Of a stretch of 64,000 nt of DNA, positions 37,701-64,000 are shown piece by piece (within the stretch, counting starts at the first letter, position 1; each line of letters starts with the position of its first letter). The notes under the pieces were generated by a model. That model had not been told where the DNA came from and did no database searches. It saw only the letters and a program-made list of their open reading frames with translations. Source of the stretch: Mastigias papua (lineage: Eukaryota > Cnidaria > Scyphozoa > Rhizostomeae > Mastigiidae). Both the position numbers and the translations under genes were made by a program. Location: assembly GCA_964019165.1 (NCBI GenBank), contig OZ025272.1, positions 9,697,993-9,761,992 on the forward strand, written 5' to 3'.

Positions 37701-40104
37701 CAAATGACCAAATTTGAAATTGATTGATTTTGATTGCAGATTGAAAAGTGATGAAAATCAGGCATTTTTGGCCAAAAAGTAAGGCTATACCCTTGGTATT
37801 TTGCTCACAAATGACCACATTTGAAATTAATTGATTTTGATTGCAGATTGAAAAGTGATGAAAATGAGGCATTTTTGGCCAAAAAGTAAGGCTATAGCCT
37901 TGGTATTTTGCTCAAAAATGACCAAATTTGAAATTGATTGATTTTGATTGCAGATTGAAAAGTGATGAAAAGGAGGCATTTTTGGCCAAAAAGTAAGGCT
38001 ACAGCCTTGGTATATTGCTCAAAAATGACCAAATTTGAAATTGATTGATTTTGATTGCAGATTGAAAAGTGATGAAGATGAGGCATTTTTGGCCAAAAAG
38101 TAAGGCTATAGCCTTGGTATATTGCTCAAAAATGACCAAATTTGAAATTGATTGATTTTGATTGCAGATTGAAAAGTGATGAAAATGAGGCATTTTTGGC
38201 CAAAAAGTAAGGCTATAGCCTTGGTATTTTGCTCAAAAATGACCAAATTTGAAATTGATTGATTTTGATTACAGATTGAAAAGTGATGAAAATGAGGCAT
38301 TTTTGGCCAAAAAGTAAGGCTATAGCCTTGGTATTTTGCTCAAATATGACCAAATTTGATATAGATTGATTTTCATTGCAGATTGAAAAGTAATGAAAGT
38401 GAGAGATTTTTGGCCACAAAGTAAGGCTATTATACCAAATTTGAAATTGATTGATTTTGATTGCAGATTGAAAAGTGATGAAAATGAGGCATTTTTGGCC
38501 AAAAAGTAAGGCTATAGCCTGTGTATTTTGCTCAAAAATGACCAAATTTGAAATTGATTGGTTTTGATTGCAGATTGAAAAGTGATGAAAATGAGGCATT
38601 TTTGGCCAAAAAGTAAGGCTATAGCCTTGGTATATTGCTCAAAAATGACCAAATTTGAAATTGATTGATTTTGATTCCAGATTGGAAAGTAATGAAAATG
38701 AGGCATTTTTGGCCAAAAAGTAAGGCTATAGCCTTGGAATTTTGCTCAAAAATGACCAAATTTGAAATTGATTGATTTTGATTACAGATTGACAAGTGAT
38801 GAAAATGAGGCATTTTTGGCCAAAAAGTAAGGCTATAGCCTTGGTATTTTGCTCAAAACGACCAAATTTGAAATTGATTGATTTTGATTGCAGATTGAAA
38901 AGTGATGAAAATGAGGCATTTTTGGCCAAAAAGTAAGGCTATAGCCTTGGTATTTTGCTCACAAATGACCAAATTTGAAATTGATTGATTTTGATTGCAG
39001 ATTGAAAAGTGATGAAAATGAGGCATTTTTGGCCAAAAAGTAAGGCTATACCCTTGGTATTTTGCTCACAAATGACCACATTTGAAATTAATTGATTTTG
39101 ATTGCAGATTGAAAAGTGATGAAAATGAGGCATTTTTGGCCAAAAAGTAAGGCTATAGCCTTGNNNNNNNNNNNNNNNNNNNNNNNNNNNNNNNNNNNNN
39201 NNNNNNNNNNNNNNNNNNNNNNNNNNNNNNNNNNNNNNNNNNNNNNNNNNNNNNNNNNNNNNNNNNNNNNNNNNNNNNNNNNNNNNNNNNNNNNNNNNNN
39301 NNNNNNNNNNNNNNNNNNNNNNNNNNNNNNNNNNNNNNNNNNNNNNNNNNNNNNNNNNNNNNNAGCAAGGCTATTATACCAAAGTTGAAATTGATTGATT
39401 TTGATTGAAGATTGAAAAGTGATGAAAATGAGGCATTTTTGGCCAAAAAGTAAGGCTATAGCCTTGGTATTTTGCTCAAAACTGACCAAATTTGAAATTG
39501 ATTGAGTTTGATTGCAGATTGAAAAGTGATGAAAATGAGGCATTTTTGGGCAAAAAGTGAGGCTATAGCCTTGGTATTTTGCTCAAAAATGACCACATTT
39601 GAAATTGATTGGTTTTGATTGAAGATTGAAAAGTGATGAAAATGAGGCATTTTTGGCCAAAAAGTAAGGCTATAGCCTTGGTATTTTGCTCAAAACTGAC
39701 CAAATGTGAAATTGACTGATTTTGATTGAAGATTGAAAAGTGATGAAATTGAGGCATTTTTGGCCAAAAAGTAAAGCTATAGCCTTGGTATATTGGTCAA
39801 AAATGACCAAATTTGAAATTGATTGATTTTGATTGCAGATTGAAAAGCGATGAAAATGAGGCATTTTTGGCCAAAAAGTAAGGCTATAGCCTTGGTATTT
39901 TGCTCAACAATGACCAAATTCGAAATTGATTGATTTTGATTGCAGATTGAAAAGTGATGAAAATGAGGCATTTTTGGCCAAAAAGTAAGGCTATAGCCTT
40001 GGTATTTTGCTCAAAAATGACCAAATTTGAAATTGATTGATTTTGATTGCAGATTGAAAAGTGATGAAAATGAGGCATTTTTGGCCAAAAAGTAAGGCTA
40101 TAGC
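25796..40104. repeat. Satellite array, 107-bp and 85-bp units
   Basis: About 14.3 kb of head-to-tail units. The main 107-bp unit runs aggctatagccttggtattt ... gattgcagattgaaaagtga ... catttttggccaaaaagta. A shorter 85-bp unit lacks 22 bp, reading ggctattataccaaatttg. It nearly always follows a linked variant, gggatttttggccacaaag. Pairs of 107+85 make 192 bp, and larger blocks recur: 27,251 repeats at 28,276 (1,025 bp) and 34,965 at 36,482 (1,517 bp). Each unit holds the palindromes TTTTTGGCCAAAAA and GGCTATAGCC. Minus-strand open frames of 60-192 codons arise because 192 is divisible by 3; there is no sign of protein selection. The array sits between the 3' ends of LSM14 and HSF. Confidence 0.97.
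39164..39363. other. Assembly gap (200 N)
   Basis: Exactly 200 N inside the satellite. The round size suggests a placeholder, so the true array length is unknown. Confidence 0.99.
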
Positions 40105-40892
40105 GAAAATATGTTATTACGATTATCAAGAGCAGGCTTGTGGCTACTGCTAGCCGCCATGTTAGCAGGGTGGTGGAATACTTTCGAACATAAGTTTATA
40201 TCATAATATCAAGACCATAACCGTACCTTGTCAGGCAAAGTTCAATGAGCGAAAGGTGAACCCATTGTAATCATAATATCAAGGCTGTAACCGTACTATG
40301 TGAGTTCAAGTTGATGGGTAACAAGGTGCCAAATGTCATCAAGAGATAAAAGGCTACAACCACATTGTTTCGTGAAAATCAAACAAGACTGTAAGTGAAT
40401 GAGCTTCATCAAGTCAAAAAGGCTTTAATCATACTATATGAGTCAAAATGGGTGAAAATTCGTCAAAACACCATGGAAATAGCTCAATTTTTGATTTGAA
40501 ATGGATCTTTGTTCAAGTTGAGTTGTTGTATCAAAATTCCAAGTATATAACCATATCTGCTAACCCAAGATCGATTAAGTAAGATGTGGGATGAATGTCG
40601 TCAAAATAAAAGAACATTACGTTCTGAATGATCTATTCATTCTTTTTCTAAGATTTCTCTTATGTTTCTGTCTAGTAGAAAGTGTCTAAAAACGAAAGTA
40701 TAAAGGGTGAAATATTGCTACCACAATGTCATTGGATTTGCACGAGTCTGCCATTTGTCGACGACACCAAGAAACAAACGCTATACAACAACATATGGAG
40801 CCTTCGGCAAAGGTGCCACATGCACAGTACACCATGATTGACTTTTAGCTGACTTGGCATTTAGTAGTCATCCAATCATGGACGTGAACAGT
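40105..40892. repeat. Second degenerate repeat, downstream of HSF stop
   Basis: From about 40,195 to 40,570 a weak tandem pattern is seen: catcaag or atcaag followed by ggct(g/a)taaccgta(c)t and gtcaaa, at spacings of roughly 65-100 bp. It shares only a general flavour with the 107-bp satellite. The rest up to the HSF stop would be HSF 3' UTR. No poly(A) signal was fixed. Confidence 0.45.
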
Positions 40893-57465
<16,573 letters not shown>

Positions 57466-58003
57466 GCTGCTTTCTATCTTTTTTGCACACACTCCAATTC
57501 ACGCAATATCCTTTGGCACATACAAACTTGTTCCAGGGACTTTCCATTTATAACTATACATTAACCATGCATCGAACGCCCTGACAATTGCCTTATTGTT
57601 TATAAATTCGCGGGATTCTACAGCTACCCGCGAGTAATACTGCCGTCCATACAGTTATAGCTAGGGAGCTATGTTACCAACCATTCTATGGACCACACCC
57701 AAAACTACGCCAAATTTTCCATTCTTACCTATGCAAATGTAAACGCATACAAGGTTATGCAGTTATTATACTTGATTGATGTAAGCCATAGTTAATGGTT
57801 GGTTCATACTGCCAAGCTGCTCTATGGTGCCTATAAAGGCCGTCCCCTGCTATTCAGTTTTTGAAAATCTTTGAACTCAGGCCGGCGCGGCGTGAGTTTC
57901 AAACCGGTCTCAAATTTCTCATGTTGCAAATTTAAGCTGTGCAGACTGTTACGTTAGGATCTGTTTTCGTAGCAAAATACAAGCATATTTTATAAGAAAA
58001 AAG
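57466..58003 (-). promoter_or_regulatory. HSF upstream region
   Basis: Sequence before the HSF start codon, which must hold at least part of the 5' UTR and promoter. No TATA box or clear run of nGAAnnTTCn units was seen. Confidence 0.3.
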
Positions 58004-58891
58004 TTATAAGAAACGGTAGGCTCGTTTTTTCGAAAGTAAAGAAATAACCCTACCCAAATTGAAAAAGCTAAGAAACTTTTATAATTTGCAGTTTTAATTC
58101 TCCGAGTTGACACTCGAAACAGTTTTGAGATTGAACATCACTATATTGCAACACCACACTTGACATGCAGTTTGCATTCATTCCGTAAATTGCACACTCA
58201 AGAAGTTTCCAATTAAAATTTGTTTTGACTTCAAGTTCAACTTGACATTGATGAAGCTGAACTGTTTACGGACCTCAACAGAGTTAGTCATTCTAGGAAA
58301 ACAAAATTCCTTGATCACTGTGTTAGGGCTCTATTTCAGAATTGAACATCGATTACAGTTGATTAATTAAGCTAGGCGCACACGAGAGCAAAATGCTTCA
58401 GCAAAGTGTCATTCTTGGCACTTTGCTTAAGCATTTTGCTCCCGTGTGCGGTGAAACTTTTACAGGATTCTGATCGCTCTCGACCAATATCAGGATATCA
58501 AACATGTTTGATAATTTTTGTCATTCGTGTCACTTTGCTTCTCGTGTGCGCCGAACTGAAGCATTTTGCTTACGGCTTTTCGCAAGAGAGCATGCGCTGA
58601 AGTAGTGGGGCGAAATTGAAAATGTTGAAAGATTAACTTTTGTTGAATGCACTAAGTGATGAGATAAAATTAACAACTTCTGCAAAATATTTTAAAAAGG
58701 AAATACGACACTGGGATGGCAAAAATTGTACGTACCACATCTGCACATAGCAAGTTTCTTTTATTGGTTCTCTATCTTTTTCTTAATTCTTTATTTTAAG
58801 TCTATTAATGTAAAAATAGTATTGTATTGTAAATAAATAGTTGATATTGATTAGTTTTTAACTAGTATTCAAAACCAACTGTAAAAAAGTG

Positions 58892-58951
58892 TTGAATATG
58901 AATATGAATATGAATATGAATATGAATATGAATATGAATATGAATATGAAT
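58892..58951. repeat. (GAATAT)n microsatellite
   Basis: About ten GAATAT units inside the Harbinger-derived element, running directly into the ATG of the transposase remnant. Confidence 0.95.
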
Positions 58952-59165
58952 ATGGCAGGCTACCAGGATGATTCAGTTGTTGAACTTGACGAAGAGGCAC
59001 TATGCCTGATTCTTCTCCTAAGATGTCGACGGCAAAGAAATCAGGCATCAAGAAGGAGGGTGTGGGTGCAGTCATGGATGCATAGGTGACCAATAAAAGG
59101 GGTCTTGCAAATTTGGTTAGAGAGCTATATGCTGAAGATCCCATGAAATTCCGCCAATTCCATCC
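58952..59165 (+). pseudogene. PIF/Harbinger transposase N-terminal remnant
   Basis: It starts MAGYQDDSVVELDEEALCL and continues LLLRCRRQRNQASRRRVWVQ SWMHR, a stop at 59,087-59,089, then in another frame RGLANLVRELYAEDPMKFRQ FHPGN. An acidic start, an arginine-rich patch, W-V-x-x-W and a LVxELxxEDPxxFxxF block are the hallmark beginning of HARBI1-like transposases. Everything after this, including the DDE catalytic domain, is missing. Broken by frameshift and deletion. Confidence 0.8.
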
Positions 59166-59728
59166 CGGCAACTTTTTCCAATGTGCGTTACCATAGCGTT
59201 CTATTACCCTACCACCTTCTCTTCATTTAGGGTCTCGCTAATGAATTCAGTCGTGTTTCTTTCTCGGGTGCTTGGCTCGCTATCGGGGAAATCAGTTTTC
59301 GCACCACTACTTCAGCGCATGCTCTCTTGCGAAAAGCCGTAAGCAAAATGCTTCAGTTCGGCGCACACGAGAAGCAAAGTGACACGAATGACAAAAATTA
59401 TCAAACATGTTTGATATCCTGATATTGGTCGAGAGCGATCAGAATCCTGTAAAAGTTTCACCGCACACGGGAGCAAAATGCTTAAGCAAAGTGCCACGAA
59501 TGACACTTTGCTGAAGCATTTTGCTCTCGTGTGCGCCTAGCTTAAGACAGGAAAGAACATTCTTCGCAGGTCAACAGGCTGTCTATCCTGTTAACCTCGA
59601 ATTTGAATGCAAGCAGTGCCCTCTTCATGAAGTACATATATGTTCTTTGGCCAAAAGCGTGATGGAGAGGAAGCAGAAATATCTGCTATCCTTGGGCTTC
59701 ACCAAAACAACTCATTACCAAAGAAATT

Positions 59729-59841
59729 TAAGAAACATGTATGAAACTTTTGATAGCAAAATGGCCAGAAAATTTGAGAAACTGCCTACGAGCACCAGAC
59801 ACAGGCCATTCTGCTATCAAAAGTTTCTTACATGTTTCTTA
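59729..59841. mobile_element. 113-bp palindromic MITE-like repeat
   Basis: 38-bp inverted arms (59,729-59,766 and 59,804-59,841, starting taagaaacatgtatgaaact) with a few mismatches around a 37-bp centre. Probably a foldback element. Confidence 0.6.
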
Positions 59842-59924
59842 AAGGTCTTAGGTAATAAATTTTATAAATGTGCTTCCAACGTACAGTAAGCAGTTCACTC
59901 ACATTCAGGGATAAACTAATTCAA

Positions 59925-60200
59925 TGCACTAATTCGAAGAATGATAAACGATGGTGTATTAAGTCTCTCAACAACCTTGCTCCACACAACTTGCAAGCAA
60001 TGTTTTCCAGAAATTCTCACTGCTCCACTCACAGAAAATACCCCGAACGGGCAAATATCGTTCTCTTACAGAGGTGCAAAATTATGGAACAGCCTCTGAG
60101 CTGAGACAAAGTCGCTATCCTCCCTAAAAAATTCAAGACTCTCATTGGACGTAATTATAAAAGTTTCTTAGCTCTATTCATTTTGGGTAGGGTTGTTTTT
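59925..60200 (+). mobile_element. Decayed LINE RT tail
   Basis: The plus strand reads WCIKSLNNLAPHNLQAMFSR, then RGAKLWNSL in another frame, then a stop and SLKKFKTLIG. These correspond to the YKSLNGLAPxYL, FRGAKLWNSLP and FKK blocks of CR1/L2-like reverse transcriptases. Frameshifts and a stop show a dead copy; its end overlaps the right arm of the outer inverted repeat. Confidence 0.7.
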
Positions 60201-60236
60201 TAACTTTCGAAAAATTGAGCCCACCGTTTCTTATAA

Positions 60237-61101
60237 AAAAATGTAAAAATTGTAAAACACTTCATCTAGCTCAGCTCTCCGAAGGAGAGATACCCATCAT
60301 GCAGAGACTAGGAGATGACCACGAATCTCCAAGGAGGTTTAGTCTTTATCTTCTATGTAGTCAGGATATGAGCTGGATGGGTATGACGGAAGATACTCTA
60401 GTGCCAAACAAGATGAAGATAAAATGTCGAATACAAAAGTTCAGTCTCATATAAACTGTCCTTATTTCATACGAAACGTCGATTTGGTTTGGTCTTTACC
60501 ACTTACACATTGGGGCGGCCTACAAAAGACTGGAGGGTTTTAGTGGGCAATACCCTATTGCGAACCACACCATTCAGTACACAGCGCACTATACAATACG
60601 CCACTGAAGAATCACAAAGAGCAATGACGTCAGAAACAAACTTTGCTAGAAATATTCCACCCGTCCAATACTTTCTACTCAAACGTGGACGATTTAGGAA
60701 CAAGCTATCCTTGAGAAAACTGTGAGCAATTCCCCCAGTCCCCAGTCCCCCATGGCATTCACATTAATAACGGAGCTAAATAAAGCAAAGGAAGCAAATG
60801 AATAGTTTGATAAGAGAATCTTAATGAAATCGTTAAGATACAACCATGGTTTGGTAATGGTGACGATGGTGGTGGTGTCGGTGGAGAGGGTGAGATTGTC
60901 AAAATTGAGCCTTCATTTATAAGATTCTTGCATTCATTGCTAACAAAGCATCAATAGATAAGGCATTAACAACACATAACTAATATATAAATATGTTAAG
61001 ATCAGGGCCAAAATCAGAAAAGACAGACACATACTCATGGAGACAATCAATAAAAATGAAAGAATCGTAATGCCACTATCTGAATGTTTACAGCAATTTG
61101 A
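60237..61101. other. Intergenic / RBM28 3' UTR side
   Basis: No gene recognised. The right part should contain the RBM28 3' UTR. A short GGTGATGGTGGTGGTGTCGG tract lies at about 60,860-60,880. Confidence 0.4.
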
Positions 61102-63509
61102 TCACTCAAACCATCGTTTATCATTTGGTGCTTTATTGCTACTTTGTGAAAACAGTTTCTCTTTGTATTTACTAACTAACAAATTAAAATTATCTTCTTC
61201 TCTATCAGTCTTTCCTTTCCTCTTTATTTTCTTAGTTGGCGCTTTCAAATGCCTATCTCCATCGAGGTCCCTTTTCCGTTTTCTTGTTGAATCAAAACCC
61301 TGTCTTTTGTTTTGGATGGGTTTCAGATGTTGAGCACTGTAGGCACGTTTCTCTTTCGTAGACTTTTCTTTCTTGTTCGTCTCATTTCTGAATTTCCATC
61401 GTCGCCTATATATGTCATTACTATTGTCTTTGGTCTTGGCGTCGTTTTCTGATGCCCCACTTTTAAGATTATCAGTCTTTTCCCTTTCCCGCTTTTTCCT
61501 ATAGGTCTCATTTTTGCTTCTTTTCATTGTCAGATGATTTCTAGTTTTCCCCTTATATTTCTCCTCTGCACCACCCGTGTTACTCGTGTCATGTTGGGAT
61601 GTCACATTTGAAGGCTTGATGGCTCGTCTCTCTCTTCTCCTTTCTTGCAATTCTAATGCAACCTTGTTTTCCACCGAAAATTCCACAATAGGCCTTCTTG
61701 CATCTCCAAAAACTTCAGGGTTGTTATTCAAGGCTCTTAGTGCGGATAAAGCATATTCATGCGATTCGAATTCGACAAAGGCATACCCCAGAGAACGGCC
61801 CCTCCCTGACTGGTCTGTTCTCTCTTTATTTCGCATTACCCGAACCTTTTTAACTTCGCCCTTCTTTCTCACAGCCTTAACAATAGCCATATTCAATTCT
61901 TTTTCTCCAACCGCTAACGGCAGATTGCGAATACAAAGCCTGCAACACAACGGCATAAATAGGGCACAAGTTATTTTTTTGAATTGAATCATAATGACAG
62001 GATAGATGATATGGAATGAAAAATAAAGTAAGCTACCTCTGCAGTATTTAAAGGTGAAACAGATTTTAAATGAAGAAATAGCCTGACTGCCTGTGAGGTA
62101 GACAGGCAAATCGTGATATAACGCTAGTCCCTAGAAGAAAGCACAAGTTCAAGTGCCTTCTTTGCATTATAATTTCATAGAGGAAGGGGGCCATCTATAA
62201 GAACATCTACCCAATTCAATTCTTATAGCATGCGGGCAACACTTCTGTGGCTCCAACAAGTTGTACTACTCCCTAATCTCCTTGTGAGGTCAGCATGATG
62301 GGCCGTATAGCATGAGCGTAGGGGGGGCTTTAAATTTAGGGGGGCTGCAAACTGTTTACCAGAATCACGCATCTGTTGCCTGAATTAGTTGGTGTCCAGC
62401 CGTACTAAACAACACCTATTTTCGGGAAAACTATATTTCTTTCAGAAGAAATTGCCGGAATGAAATGGGTTTCTGTCCAACTGGGGGAGCTACAGTCCCC
62501 AGGTCCCCTGCTTCCTACGCTTATGACACAAGTTCTGGCGCCTTCTTTGCATAATAGGTTCATAAAGGAAGGGGAGCATCTATCAAAAAGCCCAACCAAT
62601 TCCATTCTTATGTCTTGGCTAATTACTGAAATATAAACTTAAAAAAAGTTACTACAGAAATAAGTTCACTGATTAATACCTCGTCGCAAAAAAAAATGAG
62701 TTTTGAAACAAACCTTGTTCTTGAGATGAAATAATTCTGGTTCTTTAACTTTGCCTTCTTTTCAGCCCATGCCTTTTCCCGCTTTTTCATGTCAGCATCG
62801 CTGATCTCTTTTGCAGCTTCTGAATTAGGAAAGATAACGCCTTCCTGAGCAAGTGCCAAATTCCTCTTATCTTTCGGGTCCTTTCTTGAATCTTTTCTTT
62901 GCTTCTCAAACTCCATCACCTTTCCCCGCGTCACTGCCTTCATAACTACAAGCCTTCGCCCTTCCATAAAGATTCCGCCGTGTCTAGGATCTGTGCCCTC
63001 TGCATCCGAGATAACTTGCTCCAGTACAGCTGGGTCTTTGAATTTAACAAATGCCGAGCCTCTGCTATGCCCTGTCTCCGGGTCAACAACAATTTTCGAA
63101 TAAAAAACACTACCATACTTGCTGAACAAATCAGTCAACTCTTCTTCTGAAGTCTCGAAAGGTAAATTCCGAACGAAAATAGTTCTCCCTTCTTTTACAT
63201 CATGAGAGTTTTTCTTTGGTTGTTCTGTGATTTCTTTTTCTATTTCAGCATCACTATCAACTTCCTTCGAGTCTTCTTCTTCGCTTTCATTTATACTCTC
63301 TTCTGAATCTTCATTTTCATCATCACTGTCTTTCTCTCCCTCATCGTCTGAGTCTCCATTTATATTTTCGTTTTCCATTGTTTCACTTTCGTTGTCTTCA
63401 CTTTCATCCTGTTCTTCAATCCTTTCCTCATCCCCAGTACTTCTCTTATTTTTCTTTGAAAATGGTTTCTCTACTTTGGTTTCCAGTAGGCTTTCACTCT
63501 CATCTTCTT
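61102..63509 (-). CDS. RBM28: RBM28 (Nop4 homologue), C-terminal two exons
   Basis: Partial gene. Exons seen on minus are 63509-62714 (begins in codon phase 1) and 61939-61102 (ends with stop), joined in phase across NQNYFISRT/R/LCIRNLP, giving at least 543 C-terminal residues. The first exon has a long acidic stretch, then an RRM with RNP2 TIFVRNL and RNP1 RGSAFVKF, and the family-typical RNLALAQEGVIFP and ADMKKREKAWAEKKAKLKNQ. The second has the last RRM (LCIRNLPLAV, LGYAFVEF, NNNPEVFGDARRPIVEFSVE), a lysine-rich tail and the conserved NFNLLVSKYKEKLF. RBM28/Nop4 is a nucleolar RNA-binding protein needed for 60S ribosomal subunit assembly and associated with spliceosomal snRNPs. The N-terminal RRMs must lie beyond the window. 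Confidence 0.93.
62142..62611. repeat. Direct repeat pair in RBM28 intron
   Basis: About 85 bp at 62,142-62,226 (gcacaagttcaagtgcc...) recurs in the same orientation at 62,527-62,611 with about 15 differences, enclosing the small element at 62,311-62,524. Confidence 0.6.
62311..62524. mobile_element. Small MITE-like element in RBM28 intron
   Basis: Left catgagcgtagg and inverted right CATAAGCGTAGG are short terminal inverted repeats around a G-run/C-run rich 214-bp body (gggggagctacagtcccc). The body resembles the G/C-run patches at 1,680 and 20,415. Confidence 0.45.
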
Positions 63510-64000
63510 CTACAAAGAAACAGCATTTATCAATAAAATTGGCATGGAAAAAATCGTAAAATCCCCCGTACTTCATAAGTAAACTAATAATTTTCCTATC
63601 TAGTTTTCGGTTAGGTTACAGCTGGAGATCAAATTATGCTTATCAAACCAAGAATCTTGACACTAGCATACTTCAAAGTCCAATTGCAAATTATCTATGT
63701 CCTTTATGGAATCCACAAAAGTAGTCAGGGTAGTGTGCTCCTCAGGGTATTGTCTTTGTAGTGTGGTAAAGTGTTTTGTAAGTAGCGTCATAGATAATTC
63801 GTCTTTGTTGAAATTTCATAATGAGTATAAAAAACAGTTCTATTTCTTGATAATACATGAAATAGTGGGTAAGTACCGTTATCTGAAACAACAGTTCTTG
63901 CTAGCAAGGTGGTGCACGTTAAGTGGTCTCATGTAGTTCTGGGTCCAGGGCATGAACAGATTCAAATGGGACCCTGACTGTGATGTATAACATGTTCTGC
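63510..64000 (-). other. RBM28 intron, open to the right
   Basis: Sequence upstream of the 3' splice site (tttctttgtag) at 63,510. No earlier RBM28 exon was recognised before the window ends. Confidence 0.5.

Larger units (their letters stand above)
58371..59541. mobile_element. Harbinger-derived element with 245-bp inverted repeats
   Basis: Left repeat 58,371-58,615 (starting GCTAGGCGCACACGAGAGCA) and right repeat 59,297-59,541 are near-identical inverted copies, differing at about two positions plus a ragged inner edge. TTAA lies on both sides (58,367-58,370; 59,542-59,545). Inside each repeat are shorter palindromic modules (agcaaaatgctt, aagcattttgct). The centre holds a transposase remnant at 58,952-59,165. 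The internal coding part is mostly deleted, so the element is non-autonomous. The high similarity of the repeats suggests fairly recent origin. A 64-codon frame inside each repeat is a by-product. Confidence 0.85.
58004..60236. mobile_element. Composite flanked by ~83-bp inverted repeats
   Basis: Left arm 58,004-58,086 begins ttataagaaacggtaggctc. Right arm 60,153-60,236, inverted, matches it with a few differences, through gggtaggg and aagtttcttagc. Between them lie the 1.17-kb Harbinger-like element, a 113-bp palindrome and a LINE tail. Either this is one old transposon loaded with later insertions, or two oppositely oriented copies of one repeat; no flanking duplication was found. Confidence 0.5.

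Noticed and set aside
25796..40104. CRISPR-like array
   Set aside because: Units are contiguous without unique spacers and the host is an animal.
25798..40129. Dozens of 60-192 codon minus-strand frames
   Set aside because: All are readings of the same satellite unit; the frame changes with each 107-bp step and no start, splice or codon bias supports a gene.
58406..58600. 64-residue hydrophobic frame, also present at 59,312-59,506
   Set aside because: It is the same inverted repeat read from both ends of the Harbinger-derived element, not two genes.
59521..59889. 122-residue plus-strand frame
   Set aside because: It begins inside the terminal repeat of the Harbinger-derived element and crosses a palindromic MITE; no recognisable domain.

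Overview
This is nuclear DNA from an animal. It has intron-containing genes, replication-dependent histone genes with 3' stem-loops, and many decayed non-LTR retrotransposons and small DNA transposons. The retroelement tails, the dispersed repeats and the single-copy style HSF and LSM14 genes suggest a marine invertebrate, perhaps an anthozoan cnidarian or a sponge. The species cannot be decided from the sequence alone.

Layout. 1-1.6 kb: a decayed hAT/ZMYM-like transposase fragment and a truncated LINE, both on minus. 2.5-3.7 kb: a divergent histone H2A (minus) / H2B (plus) pair, each followed by an AT-rich histone stem-loop. 4-9.4 kb: no host gene recognised, but a series of small terminal-inverted-repeat elements, a LINE 3' end and a long CATC microsatellite. 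10.0-22.2 kb (plus): LSM14, an mRNP/P-body protein, in seven coding exons, with a LINE, a SINE and MITEs in its introns. 25.5-40.1 kb: about 14 kb of a tandem satellite with 107-bp and 85-bp units, interrupted by a 200-N assembly gap. 40.9-57.5 kb (minus): a heat shock transcription factor gene reconstructed as 12 coding exons (543 aa). 58.0-60.2 kb: nested inverted-repeat elements, including a deletion derivative that keeps the start of a PIF/Harbinger transposase, plus a LINE tail. 61.1-63.5 kb (minus): the last two coding exons of RBM28 (Nop4 homologue), which runs off the right edge.

The host genes have housekeeping roles: chromatin packaging (H2A/H2B), mRNA storage and decay (LSM14), stress transcription (HSF) and ribosome biogenesis (RBM28). 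They do not form a pathway. LSM14 and HSF are convergent, and the satellite fills the interval between their 3' ends. Exon boundaries were set by eye, using GT/AG sites, reading phase and family resemblance. In LSM14 and HSF every junction keeps phase.

The most unusual items are: the satellite with its linked 107+85 bp higher-order structure and decayed flank; a hairpin in the last HSF intron with two head-to-head hammerhead-ribozyme-like cores; a Harbinger-derived element with 245-bp inverted repeats; and a LINE insertion whose uninterrupted target copy survives nearby.
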